From Verrucomicrobiota bacterium (lineage in GTDB: Bacteria; Verrucomicrobiota; Lentisphaeria; JABSQK01; JAJFLO01), in assembly GCA_021772615.1 (NCBI GenBank), contig JAJFLQ010000090.1:1-45228 (forward strand): 45,228 nucleotides of DNA, given 5' to 3'. Under the pieces are notes generated by a model, which did not search any database, was not told the origin of the DNA, and worked only from the letters and a program-made list of their open reading frames with translations. A program made the translations under genes and the position numbers. Numbering within the stretch: the stretch's first letter is position 1; each line of letters starts with the position of its first letter. Positions 8,063-16,747 of the stretch are shown here, piece by piece.

Positions 8063-11000
8063 ATGCCGTTGGACGCCTTTCACCCCATACTCAAGCGATG
8101 GTTTGAGGCGACGTTCGGCGCGCCCACCGAGGCGCAATTGCAGGCGTGGCCGGGCATCCGTGGAGGAGAGCACACGCTCATCGCCGCTCCCACCGGTAGC
8201 GGCAAGACGCTCGCCGCATTCTACGCTGCGATCGACGGCCTGGTTGTGGACGGTCTGCACGAACAGCTGCGAGACGAGACGCGCGTACTCTATATCTCTC
8301 CGCTCAAGGCGCTCAGCAACGACATCGAACGAAATCTGAGGATCCCGGTGCAAGGGATTCGGAAGGCGTTGCACCAGGCGTCGTTGCCGGATGTGAACAT
8401 CTCCGTTGCGGTTCGGACCGGCGACACGATGCCGCGCGAACGCCGGAAGATGCTGCTGGTGCCGCCGCATATCCTGGTCACCACGCCCGAGTCGTTTTAC
8501 CTGTTGTTGACGAGCGCTCGCGGCCGTGCGGTGCTGGCTACGGTGCGACAGCTGATAATCGACGAGATACATGCTGTGGTCGGCGATAAGCGCGGCGCGC
8601 ATCTTGCTTTGTCGGTTGAACGGTTGCAGGCACTTACCGGCGCACCGCTGCAGCGAATCGGTTTGTCGGCGACACAAACGCCAATCGACGAGGTCGCGCG
8701 GTTTCTGGTGGGCGGACGTCATATCACCAACGATATCCCGCAGTGTCACATTGTCGACACCGGCCGCCGCTGCGAATGGGATGTCGGTATTCGCGTGCCG
8801 CGTGCGCCGCTCACGGCCGTGATGAGCAACGACGTATGGACCGAGGTTTATCAGCAGCTTGTCGCATTGATACAAGCGCACCGGACCACGCTTATTTTCG
8901 TGAACACCCGCCGGTTGGCCGAGCGCCTTGCGCTCGCACTCGCGGATCCTGTCGGCGAAGACAATATTTCGTCGCACCACGGCAGCATGAGCAGAGAGCA
9001 CCGTCATGCAGCCGAGCAGCGGCTAAAGGACGGTCGGCTTCGCGTACTGGTCGCTACGGCGTCGATGGAATTGGGTATCGATGTCGGCGCCATTGACCTG
9101 GTGATACAGATATCGTCTCCACGGCGAATTGCGGCGTTTGTCCAGCGGGTAGGGCGCAGCGGACATCATGTCGGCGGTACGCCGAAGGGCATCCTCTTTC
9201 CGCTGTCGCGGGATGATCTGGTTGAATGCGCCGCGCTCGTGCAAAGCGTGCGCCGCAGCGAGTTGGATCAAATCGAGGTGCCGCCGTCACCGCTCGACGT
9301 CCTGGCCCAACAGATCGTGGCCGAGGCAGCCATGAAGGAATGGGAGATCGCCGCACTGTATGCCCTTTATCGATACGCGTTTCCGTTTCGGCATCTTGAA
9401 AAAGCGCGCTTTCGCGACATCATCTACATGCTTGCCAATGGGTTTACCACACGGCGCGGCCGGCGCGGCGCGCACATCCACCTCGACGCCGTAAACCAGG
9501 TGATCCGCGGGCGGCGCGGCGCGGGCCTGACGGCATTGACAAACGGCGGCACGATCCCCGATATGTTCGACTACGACGTGGTGTTGCAGCCCGAAGGCAT
9601 CACCGTCGGCTCGATTAACGAAGATTATGCCCTCGAATCACTCCCCGGCGACATCTTCACGCTCGGGGTGCATGCCTGGCGGCTGCTGCGCATACAGGGC
9701 ATGAAGGTGATGGTCGAGGATGCAGCCGGAAAACCGCCTACGGTGCCGTTCTGGTTCGGAGAGGGGCCGGGGCGATCGACGGAACTCAGCGACGCCGTGT
9801 CGCAGTTACGTCACGACATCGACATGCGACTCGACGACGCGCCGGTACCGGCGCCTGATACCTCGGGATACCTGGACATTGACAAGCATCCAGCGGTCCG
9901 TTGGCTGGTTGATCATGTCGGGATCGGCGCCGACGCCGCAAGCCAGATTGTTCTGTATCTCTACATGGGCCGCACCGGGTTGGGCGTGATGCCAACTCGC
10001 GAAACCATTGTGATGGAACGTTTTTTCGACGACGCCGGCGATTCGCACGTCGTCATCCATTCTCCCTACGGCAGCAGAATCAACCGTGGTTGGGGACTGG
10101 CGCTGCGCAAGAAGTTTTGCCGCAACTTTAATTTCGAACTGCAGGCGGCCGCGACAGACGACAGCATCATACTCTCTCTGAGTTCCTCTCACAGCTTTCC
10201 GCTTGAGTCCGTCTTCAATTACCTTAGTCCGAAAACCGTGAGGGAGACGCTCGTTCAGGCGATGCTGGACGCCCCGGTATTCGAAGTGCGCTGGCGCTGG
10301 AATGCCACGCGGTCGCTGGCGATTCGCCGCTTCTGGTCGGGCAAACGCGTCCCGCCCGCACTGCAGCGGCTGCAGGCTGAAGACCTTATCGCTCAGGTGT
10401 TTCCCGATCAGATCGCGTGCCTCGAGAATATCGCCGGCGACCGCGACGTACCCGACCATCCGCTCGTGGATCAGACGATTCAGGACTGTCTAACCGAGGC
10501 AATGGATATAGCCGGACTTGAGGCGGTGCTCGAAAAAATGGCGGATGGCTCGATCCGCCTCGTCGCCCGAGATCTGTGTGAACCGTCGATATTCGCCCAG
10601 GAGGTCATCAATGCCCGCCCCTATGCGTTCCTGGACGATACCGAAATCGCGGAGCGAAGGGTAAATGCGATCCGAAATCGCAGCTGGCTCGATCCCGCCG
10701 AGGCGTCGGACCTGGGAAAACTAGATGCCGAGGCGATACGACGCGTGCGCGACGAGGCATGGCCGCGAGCCACGACAGACGACGGATTGCACGACGCCCT
10801 CGTGATCTACGGCTATATTACGCGGGCGGAAGGCGAGGAGGCGGCCTGGGCGCCAATGTTTGCATCGCTGGTGACGGCGGGCAGGGCCCTTGCAGTAGCG
10901 CCGAACAACGCGGTAACACTTTGGATTGCGGTCGAGAACGCCGATATCTTCCGGCGCCTTTATCCAGCAGCGGTACCCGCAGTCGCACAAAGCCTTTCGG

Positions 11001-12502
11001 ACTGGATCGCACCGTCGCCGGCGCCGGCGACGGCGGATGAAGCGTTGCGTGAGGTGGTGCGCGGCCGCCTGAGCGCATTGGGGCCGGTTTTGGCCTCGAC
11101 GCTCGCCGATTCGGCAGGCTTGACGCCAACCCGAATCACGCAGGCGCTGATTGCTTTGGAGAACGAGGGATTCGTTTTCCGGGGCCGCTTTTCTCCGGAT
11201 GCCGACGAGGCGGAATGGTGCGAGCGGCGATTGCTGCAGCGTATTCACCGCTACACCATCGATTCGCTCCGGCAGAGCGTCGAGCCGGTTTGCGGCGAGG
11301 TGTTTTTTCGCTATCTTGTCGGACTGCACGGTGTCGGCAACGCGAACAAACCAACAGGTCCGATGGCTTTGGAGGCCGTACTCGAACGTCTCGACGGTTA
11401 TGTGGCGCCGGCCGCGGCGTGGGAAGGGGATATTATTCCGGCGCGGTTGTCGGCCTACGATCCCGCCTGGCTCGACCAACTCTGCGCGACCGGACGTGTA
11501 GTCTGGGGCCGTCTCGCACCACCGCGGCCGTCGTCACGTCGCCGCCGGCGCGTGGCGCCGATAAAGCAGACGCCAATAGCCATTTACTTTCGTGAACGCG
11601 TGCCGCTGTGGCAGGCCGCGGCAGGTTCGAATACACACATGGATACCGAAAGGATGAGTGCCAACGCGCGGCGGGTTCACGACCACCTGCGCGAACGCGG
11701 CGCCGTTTTCTTTGATGATCTCGTCCGGGATCTCCGCCTCCTTTCAGGGCAAACCGAGGAGGCGTTGGCGGAACTTGTCGCAAACGGTCTGGCCGCCAGC
11801 GATTCATATGCGGGATTACGCGCCTTGCTCACCCCGGCGTCGCGCCGGCGTGTCACGCACAGCCGCCGTCGACATCGACGACCGGCATTCACAATGGGCG
11901 CCGCCGGACGTTGGTCCTTGTCACGACACGCACTGGAGAAAGCACCATCCGGCAGTGACGGCATCCAACTAACGTCGGAACACCTGCAGGCGCTGGCGGA
12001 GATCTACCTTCAGCGCTGGGGCGTTGTTTTTCGCTCGATACTGGAAAAAGAGGCATCCGCACCGCCGTGGCGCCTGTTGGTTCGCGTACTGCGCCGCATG
12101 GAATTGCAGGGTAGGGTGCGGGGAGGGCGCTTTATCACCAATGTGAGTGGTGAGCAATTTGCAAAGCAGGCTACCATTGACCAATTGCGGAAGATGCGAA
12201 AACGAAGGACATCAAGAACGCTCATTACCTTGTCTGCCGTCGATCCCCTGAACCTCTTAGGCTATGTCCTGCCTGGTGAGCGCGTCGCCAGGCTTGCAGC
12301 CAACCGCGTGCTGTATCGCGACGGCATTCCAATCGCGATGCTGGAAAGCGGCGAGATCCGACAGTTGCGCAAGATTCGCTCGCTTACGCCCGGCGAGATC
12401 AAGGCAGCGCTACTGCAACAGGCCCATCCCGGCCAGCTCAAAGGGTATCTGGGCAAACGACGTTCAGGCGGAAGCGGAAGCGCGGCGTACATCCCAAGCT
12501 AA
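8063..12502 (+). CDS. lhr: Lhr-type ATP-dependent helicase, full-length form
   Basis: A 1479-residue superfamily 2 helicase, near the size of E. coli Lhr (about 1540). The core shows motif I APTGSGKT, motif II DEIH, motif III SATQTP, IFVNTRRLAERLA, and motif V-VI VATASMELGIDVGAID and FVQRVGRSGH. After the RecA lobes come the winged-helix and Lhr-core regions (about 400-850). A long C-terminal half (about 880-1479) corresponds to the Lhr-CTD with winged-helix units, and a basic linker with SSRRRRR lies near residue 1155. Lhr translocates 3'-5' on single-stranded DNA and unwinds RNA-DNA hybrids; its in vivo repair role is only partly known. No partner nuclease or MPE-type phosphoesterase is adjacent. 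Confidence 0.95.
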   Translation: MPLDAFHPILKRWFEATFGAPTEAQLQAWPGIRGGEHTLIAAPTGSGKTLAAFYAAIDGLVVDGLHEQLRDETRVLYISPLKALSNDIERNLRIPVQGIRKALHQASLPDVNISVAVRTGDTMPRERRKMLLVPPHILVTTPESFYLLLTSARGRAVLATVRQLIIDEIHAVVGDKRGAHLALSVERLQALTGAPLQRIGLSATQTPIDEVARFLVGGRHITNDIPQCHIVDTGRRCEWDVGIRVPRAPLTAVMSNDVWTEVYQQLVALIQAHRTTLIFVNTRRLAERLALALADPVGEDNISSHHGSMSREHRHAAEQRLKDGRLRVLVATASMELGIDVGAIDLVIQISSPRRIAAFVQRVGRSGHHVGGTPKGILFPLSRDDLVECAALVQSVRRSELDQIEVPPSPLDVLAQQIVAEAAMKEWEIAALYALYRYAFPFRHLEKARFRDIIYMLANGFTTRRGRRGAHIHLDAVNQVIRGRRGAGLTALTNGGTIPDMFDYDVVLQPEGITVGSINEDYALESLPGDIFTLGVHAWRLLRIQGMKVMVEDAAGKPPTVPFWFGEGPGRSTELSDAVSQLRHDIDMRLDDAPVPAPDTSGYLDIDKHPAVRWLVDHVGIGADAASQIVLYLYMGRTGLGVMPTRETIVMERFFDDAGDSHVVIHSPYGSRINRGWGLALRKKFCRNFNFELQAAATDDSIILSLSSSHSFPLESVFNYLSPKTVRETLVQAMLDAPVFEVRWRWNATRSLAIRRFWSGKRVPPALQRLQAEDLIAQVFPDQIACLENIAGDRDVPDHPLVDQTIQDCLTEAMDIAGLEAVLEKMADGSIRLVARDLCEPSIFAQEVINARPYAFLDDTEIAERRVNAIRNRSWLDPAEASDLGKLDAEAIRRVRDEAWPRATTDDGLHDALVIYGYITRAEGEEAAWAPMFASLVTAGRALAVAPNNAVTLWIAVENADIFRRLYPAAVPAVAQSLSDWIAPSPAPATADEALREVVRGRLSALGPVLASTLADSAGLTPTRITQALIALENEGFVFRGRFSPDADEAEWCERRLLQRIHRYTIDSLRQSVEPVCGEVFFRYLVGLHGVGNANKPTGPMALEAVLERLDGYVAPAAAWEGDIIPARLSAYDPAWLDQLCATGRVVWGRLAPPRPSSRRRRRVAPIKQTPIAIYFRERVPLWQAAAGSNTHMDTERMSANARRVHDHLRERGAVFFDDLVRDLRLLSGQTEEALAELVANGLAASDSYAGLRALLTPASRRRVTHSRRRHRRPAFTMGAAGRWSLSRHALEKAPSGSDGIQLTSEHLQALAEIYLQRWGVVFRSILEKEASAPPWRLLVRVLRRMELQGRVRGGRFITNVSGEQFAKQATIDQLRKMRKRRTSRTLITLSAVDPLNLLGYVLPGERVARLAANRVLYRDGIPIAMLESGEIRQLRKIRSLTPGEIKAALLQQAHPGQLKGYLGKRRSGGSGSAAYIPS

Positions 12503-12544
12503 TGACATGAACGAGACCCGGCCGCTGAACGCACGTGAAAGCGC

Positions 12545-12569
12545 GGCTCACGGGGCCGTTCGCCCTCCA
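12545..12569. repeat. Interspersed 25-bp repeat, copy 1 (EGERPREP type)
   Basis: GGCTCACGGGGCCGTTCGCC followed by CTCCA. The same 25 bases recur at 24323-24347, and with one change at 24272-24296. Read on the minus strand it encodes EGERPREP. It lies just downstream of lhr, outside a credible gene. Confidence 0.85.
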
Positions 12570-12843
12570 AACACCGACTGAGGTCGGACCGCCTCGGCCG
12601 TTGAACGCGATTTCCGGACCCGCGTTCGAACAACACGTTACAATATCCACGATAAATCGTTGCCGATGCCCTGCTGATCCTGAATTGGCAAAACAATTGT
12701 GGTATTGCCCGAAAATGGAACGTTCGTTTCTTTGGGGCACCGTCGCCGCAGGGGAGCATCTTTGGTCCATTCGCGGCATTTTCCCTCCCGTTGACATTGA
12801 AATTATTGCAGTAGATCGAAAAATCCGGGAACTGTGTTAACCT

Positions 12844-12851
12844 ATAGGGGT
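12844..12851. promoter_or_regulatory. Candidate metalloregulator half-site (ATAGGGGT)
   Basis: ATAGGGGT within AACCTATAGGGGTTC lies 63 bases upstream of the first gene of the metal-efflux cassette. Its reverse complement ACCCCTAT recurs at 13423-13430, upstream of the outer-membrane component gene. ATACCCCTA-type half-sites are known for CsoR-family copper repressors. That link is inference: no CsoR gene is present in the window, and the second half of the palindrome is degenerate. Confidence 0.3.
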
Positions 12852-12913
12852 TCTTCTTTGTTTGAGGTACGATGTAATTTTTCTCTGACGGCTCTAGCTT
12901 AATCAGTTTTCTT

Positions 12914-13345
12914 ATGAAACGTTCAAGATCAGCAAAAATACTCGGTTATCTGCTTGCCGCGACCTACTTATTGGCATTGCCTGCCAGCCAGGCAATGGTG
13001 TTGTGCGTCGGTGAGGATGATCACAAAGCAGTAGAATTCGCGCACGGGGATTGTGGCGCGGATTCGCATTCAACGGAGCACGTCTCCGGTTCCATAGCCG
13101 ACCTCCATGAGACTTCAGAAACTTCCCATTGTCACAACTGCGATGATATCAGTATCGGAATTTTGCTGGTAAGCAATAAATCGCAATCAGACGATCGTGT
13201 CCCTGCACCTCCTGATGCAACGTTTTTCGACAACTCCGCCTTCTTCACTCGTTCTCTACCCACGTCGGCAAACGTGTACCTTCCGCACCGAAAACCACCG
13301 TCCAGCTTTCCTTCCTTCCTTTCTACGATCATCCTCCTTATTTGA
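12914..13345 (+). CDS. His/Cys-rich exported protein of the metal-efflux cassette
   Basis: A 143-residue protein. An N-terminal signal sequence (KILGYLLAATYLLALPASQA) precedes MVLCVGEDDHKAVEF, a pattern I recall from small exported proteins beside heavy-metal efflux genes. The middle is rich in His, Asp, Glu and Cys (HGDCGADSH, SHCHNCDD), suitable for binding soft or borderline metals. The C-terminus ends STIILLI, a hydrophobic tail. It probably acts in the periplasm as a metal sink or chaperone for the downstream RND pump. Which metal is unknown. The start ATG at 12914 has no obvious ribosome site. Confidence 0.75.
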   Translation: MKRSRSAKILGYLLAATYLLALPASQAMVLCVGEDDHKAVEFAHGDCGADSHSTEHVSGSIADLHETSETSHCHNCDDISIGILLVSNKSQSDDRVPAPPDATFFDNSAFFTRSLPTSANVYLPHRKPPSSFPSFLSTIILLI

Positions 13346-13683
13346 TACACCTCCGTTCCGTTACTCTTCTTCAACGCTATCGATAATGCGATGTCTAAGC
13401 AGCATTTGTCGATCAGCTTGATACCCCTATGTACCACGCTTTAACGGTCAGGGATCCTTCGAATTCTTGTCTCAGTTCTCCTGAATGCTTCAGAATAAAC
13501 CGGGAGGAAATCCATAATACGAGACAAAACCGTTCTGCAACTACTACCGATTCTGGTTGCGTTGTCCAGATACGTGACGATGAAACGCCAGACATCACTT
13601 CAGGGCGATATCTATCACGCTCTACGGGTGCGTCCCGGTACGCCCGCAGCGGCCAAGACCAACACATACATTCAGGATGCGTA
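13346..13683. other. Intergenic region upstream of the efflux operon
   Basis: 338 bases between the His/Cys-rich protein and the outer-membrane factor. The frame of the latter stays open up to 13429, but the lipoprotein signal begins at 13684, so the extension is not taken. The region contains an ACCCCTAT box at 13423-13430. Nothing else is recognisable. Confidence 0.45.
13423..13430. promoter_or_regulatory. Candidate metalloregulator half-site (ACCCCTAT)
   Basis: The box reads GATACCCCTATGTACC in context. It matches, in reverse orientation, the ATAGGGGT box upstream of the first cassette gene. Two copies flanking one small gene in front of a metal efflux operon suggest one regulator acting at two promoters. 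This is inference only. Confidence 0.3.
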
Positions 13684-15060
13684 ATGAAAAACAGAATACG
13701 AATGTTGATGCCCGCAGCGTTAGCTGTGTTGCTTTCGTCATGCCAGACATACCAGCCGCTGGATTTTGAACCCGATAAGCTCTTTGAGGACGTTAACTTT
13801 GACCGGGCCAGGTCACTTGGCGAGAGCAACATTCTCCAATTCTCTGACGCGGCTGCAGCGATGGACGAGAACAACCCTTCTCTGGCAGTGGTCAAGAAAG
13901 AACATGAAGGCGCAAGGAAAGTAGCCGATATCAAAACTCCCTGGCCGAACCCGTCAATTGAGTTCGGACCAACATTCGGGACAAATCTCGAAGATTCTGC
14001 GTCCAGTGCGGCACAGCCATTCGTGGCTTTGGGTGTTTCGATACCACTGGGTCCGCGATTGATTCGGAACAATGAACTGAACGAAATCACAGCGATTCAG
14101 GCATACAACAAAGTCGTGGTAAGGCATCGTGACCTTTATTTCCGCCTGCGCCAAGCGTTCACCCAGTACGCGGCGAGCACGCGGGTACTTGATACACACC
14201 ATGCGGTAGCAGAAACTTTCGCTGAAACCCGAAATTCTACCAAGCGCCTGGTTGAGCTCGGATCCATTTCTGCTTTGGGATTGACCGAAGCCGATCTGCA
14301 GGCAGCAGAGATTCGTGTGGTCAGAATGAGTCTGCAAGCCGAGAACGAGTCGTCCGCAACGTTGCTGGGACGACTGATGGCAATTGATACCGAAGAAGTG
14401 CAAGGTCTTGTGCCTGCTGCGCTTCCCAAATGGCCTGTCATTCCCGAACTCGCGCAATTGAAACAGTTGCTACTTGCCAACAACGGAGCGCTTTCGGAGA
14501 TCGAGATGGAGTTCAGGTTCAGCGACGCCGAATTACGGCTTGAACTCGCTCGTCAATATCCAGACCTATCGATTGGTGTCGATGTAGAGGATGAGGTTGG
14601 TGAGAGCAAGCGATCAATCGGCGTACCACTGGGAATCGACCTGCCTGTCTTCGACCGAAATCGACAGGCAATTGCAGCGGCACTGAATAGGCGCGAGGTG
14701 CAGTTGTTATTGTACCGGTCCGAACTGTCGGGATTACTCTCCGATCTGGAAGAAAAGTATGCGAGGCTGCGACTCGCAGAGCGTAAAGTGGCCTTGTTCG
14801 AACAGGAGATACTCCCTGCAGCCAAGAAGAACACGTCCGCCGGACAACGTGCAATGAAACTCGGCTCTATTAATGTGCTGAGGTACCTGGAGCTGGTTTC
14901 GCAGTTGCGGAACTTCGAGATTGAATACGCTAAGCTCAATGGCGAACGCTGGGATGCGCTTATCAGTCTGGAAAAGCTTGTAGGTCTTCCCCTGGTCAAC
15001 CTGATGCCCAATGAATTATCGCCCCTCAAAGAATCCCTGCACAAACTGGAGACAAATTGA
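13684..15060 (+). CDS. Outer-membrane factor lipoprotein of RND metal efflux (TolC/CusC-like)
   Basis: A 458-residue protein with a lipoprotein signal: MKNRIRMLMPAALAVLLSSC, with the lipobox Cys at residue 20. The remainder is two repeats of long helices with strands, typical of TolC-family trimers, with signature segments KTPWPNPSIEFG (about 80), EADLQAAEIR (about 200) and LELVSQLRNFEIEYAKLNGERW (quoted as ELVSQLRNFEIEY). It forms the outer-membrane channel for the adaptor and pump encoded immediately downstream. The start at 13684 is preceded by AGGATGCGTA. Its stop TGA shares one base with the adaptor start ATG, so the two are translationally coupled. Confidence 0.9.
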   Translation: MKNRIRMLMPAALAVLLSSCQTYQPLDFEPDKLFEDVNFDRARSLGESNILQFSDAAAAMDENNPSLAVVKKEHEGARKVADIKTPWPNPSIEFGPTFGTNLEDSASSAAQPFVALGVSIPLGPRLIRNNELNEITAIQAYNKVVVRHRDLYFRLRQAFTQYAASTRVLDTHHAVAETFAETRNSTKRLVELGSISALGLTEADLQAAEIRVVRMSLQAENESSATLLGRLMAIDTEEVQGLVPAALPKWPVIPELAQLKQLLLANNGALSEIEMEFRFSDAELRLELARQYPDLSIGVDVEDEVGESKRSIGVPLGIDLPVFDRNRQAIAAALNRREVQLLLYRSELSGLLSDLEEKYARLRLAERKVALFEQEILPAAKKNTSAGQRAMKLGSINVLRYLELVSQLRNFEIEYAKLNGERWDALISLEKLVGLPLVNLMPNELSPLKESLHKLETN

Positions 15061-16736
15061 TGAAACGTACAGCGTGTATAGCAACCTTCTTTTTTATCGG
15101 CGTAATGGCCGTTCTGGTCGGCCAAGACAAAGGACACGAAGGCCATGACCATGGCCCGTCGGAAGACCACTCTGGTCACAACCATGGCGCCGAAGACCAC
15201 TCTGGTCACGATCACAGCGTTGATGCCGGAAACGATGATCATGACGATGCCGGACCAGTCATTTCTGCGCAGGCGTTGGCGAACATGGGAGTTGAGATCG
15301 AGAAAATTGACTCGTCCGATTTCACTCTTTTTGTGCCCGTGCCTGCACGTGTGGAGTCTCGGCCGTTAAACCTGCAGCCGGTTTATGCGCCATTCTCGGG
15401 TCGTGTCGAGAAGGTACAGGCCGACTTAGGCAGCAAATCAACTGGTGGCGACGTCTTGGTGACGATCATCCGTGATCCTATCCCCCGCCCAAGTCTCGAA
15501 TTGACCGAAGAGATTGTGTCACCGGCTTCAGAGGAGTTCCATGCCGCGGTCGCGGAGTTGCACTACACTCGAAAATCTTTGGAGGTCTTGTCGACGGAGC
15601 TCACTCGTCTCAGCAAGTTTCAGGATGAGTCGGACGATCTTTCGATTGTTCCTCAGAAAGACTTGATCGACCTCAAGTACGAAAAAGCCAAGCTGGAGCA
15701 GCAGCGACAGAACATTCATGCTCAGCTTTTTTTTCACGGCCTTGTCCCAAAAGAAATAGAAGCGATCGAAAATGGCGACGAGGCAATGCGGGGCGACCTT
15801 TATTGGCTCAATGCATTGAAGCAAAATCGGGCATGGCCGGCGATGGCAGAGGAGTTGTATGGTCTGCTCCCTATGAAAGCGCAGCACGACCTATGGACAG
15901 GGGCGGCCATTGCCGAGCTTGCACTGAGCAGCTTGGTTACTGACGAACTTGTCGCTTGGCTCAAAGAAACGGCAACAACTGTGTCCGATTTCCTCTACAT
16001 CGCCTCGCTTCTTCAAGAGGGGCATAGTTTGGCCGATATTCGCAGTCTCCATTCGATGGGGGCGCTTGCACCTATCATCAGTGTTCGGGCTCCAGCGAAC
16101 GAGAACGGCTGGGATGTAAAGCAATTGGTGGTTAAACCCGGTCAGCGCGTCGAAGCGGGCGACCCTCTATTGCTACTTGAGGACGAGTCTGAGATGTATC
16201 TTGTGGCGGAGCCGAACGGAAGCGAGATAGCTGTCTTGAACAACGCGTCGCGCGAACAGCATCGGATCAACGCCACACCATTAACTCCTGATACGGGGCC
16301 GGACCTGGAAGGCTTGACCGTCACCAGAATGATGGCAGCGGGGGAAGCGGGCAGCCGCGTTTACCTGCCGGCGGCGAACACAGTGATTGGTGAAAACTCC
16401 CGCGGTACGTACACCTACCGCAACTGGGCGCTGCGCCAGGGCATGGACTACATACTGAAAGTGCCGACAAAAATCCTGGAAGACGTAATTGTGCTGCCCA
16501 GTGAGGCCGTGATTCAGTACGGCGCGGACAAAGTCGTCTTTGTTCGAGAAGGCGACGCGTTCATCCGCCGTAAGGTCGTAGTGCGATACCAGGACAATGA
16601 AGTGGCTGTAATCGGCGACGGCTCCGAGCTGCTTCCAGAAGAGGCGATGATAACCAAAGGCGCCTTTGCCCTGCACCTGGCCCTCATTGCCGGAACGCCC
16701 GAAGCAGTCGACCCGCACGCCGGTCACAATCATTAA
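15060..16736 (+). CDS. His-rich RND periplasmic adaptor (CusB/HlyD family) with extra helical domain
   Basis: A 558-residue protein. After a signal peptide (MKRTACIATFFFIGVMAVLVG) comes a metal-binding stretch at about 23-66 with repeated DHSGHNHG/DHSGHDHS units. The lipoyl/barrel-sandwich half FSGRVEKVQADLG and its partner IISVRAPANENGWDV bracket the coiled-coil hairpin. The C-terminal beta-barrel and membrane-proximal domain follow, ending DPHAGHNH. Between hairpin and second lipoyl half lies about 100 residues of helical sequence (about 225-325, with YGLLPMKAQHDLW) absent from E. coli CusB. The protein links the inner-membrane pump to the outer-membrane channel, and the His-rich tail may load metal. 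The overlap with the previous gene fixes the start. Confidence 0.9.
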   Translation: MKRTACIATFFFIGVMAVLVGQDKGHEGHDHGPSEDHSGHNHGAEDHSGHDHSVDAGNDDHDDAGPVISAQALANMGVEIEKIDSSDFTLFVPVPARVESRPLNLQPVYAPFSGRVEKVQADLGSKSTGGDVLVTIIRDPIPRPSLELTEEIVSPASEEFHAAVAELHYTRKSLEVLSTELTRLSKFQDESDDLSIVPQKDLIDLKYEKAKLEQQRQNIHAQLFFHGLVPKEIEAIENGDEAMRGDLYWLNALKQNRAWPAMAEELYGLLPMKAQHDLWTGAAIAELALSSLVTDELVAWLKETATTVSDFLYIASLLQEGHSLADIRSLHSMGALAPIISVRAPANENGWDVKQLVVKPGQRVEAGDPLLLLEDESEMYLVAEPNGSEIAVLNNASREQHRINATPLTPDTGPDLEGLTVTRMMAAGEAGSRVYLPAANTVIGENSRGTYTYRNWALRQGMDYILKVPTKILEDVIVLPSEAVIQYGADKVVFVREGDAFIRRKVVVRYQDNEVAVIGDGSELLPEEAMITKGAFALHLALIAGTPEAVDPHAGHNH

Positions 16737-16747
16737 GGAATAATCAG

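Larger units (their letters stand above)
12503..12913. other. Intergenic region with interspersed repeat and presumed efflux promoter
   Basis: 411 bases between lhr and the efflux cassette. It holds one copy of the EGERPREP-type repeat (12545-12569), a GC-rich inverted segment around 12575-12600, and an AT-richer 3' half with TTGACA at 12791 and an ATAGGGGT box at 12844. Open frames of about 100 codons cross it but contain the repeat and no recognisable domain. I call no gene. Confidence 0.5.

Noticed and set aside
7787..9007. Long open frame (406 codons) on the minus strand across the 5' part of lhr
   Set aside because: It lies antisense to strong helicase motifs, is rich in Arg/His as expected for a shadow of GC-rich coding DNA, and has no recognisable domain.
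9806..11479. Further long minus-strand frames inside lhr (217 and 252 codons)
   Set aside because: Codon-position GC bias of lhr produces antisense open frames; no domain or ribosome site is present.
12535..12840. Small gene of 101 codons between lhr and the efflux cassette
   Set aside because: It begins inside the interspersed repeat, has no ribosome site and matches nothing recognisable.
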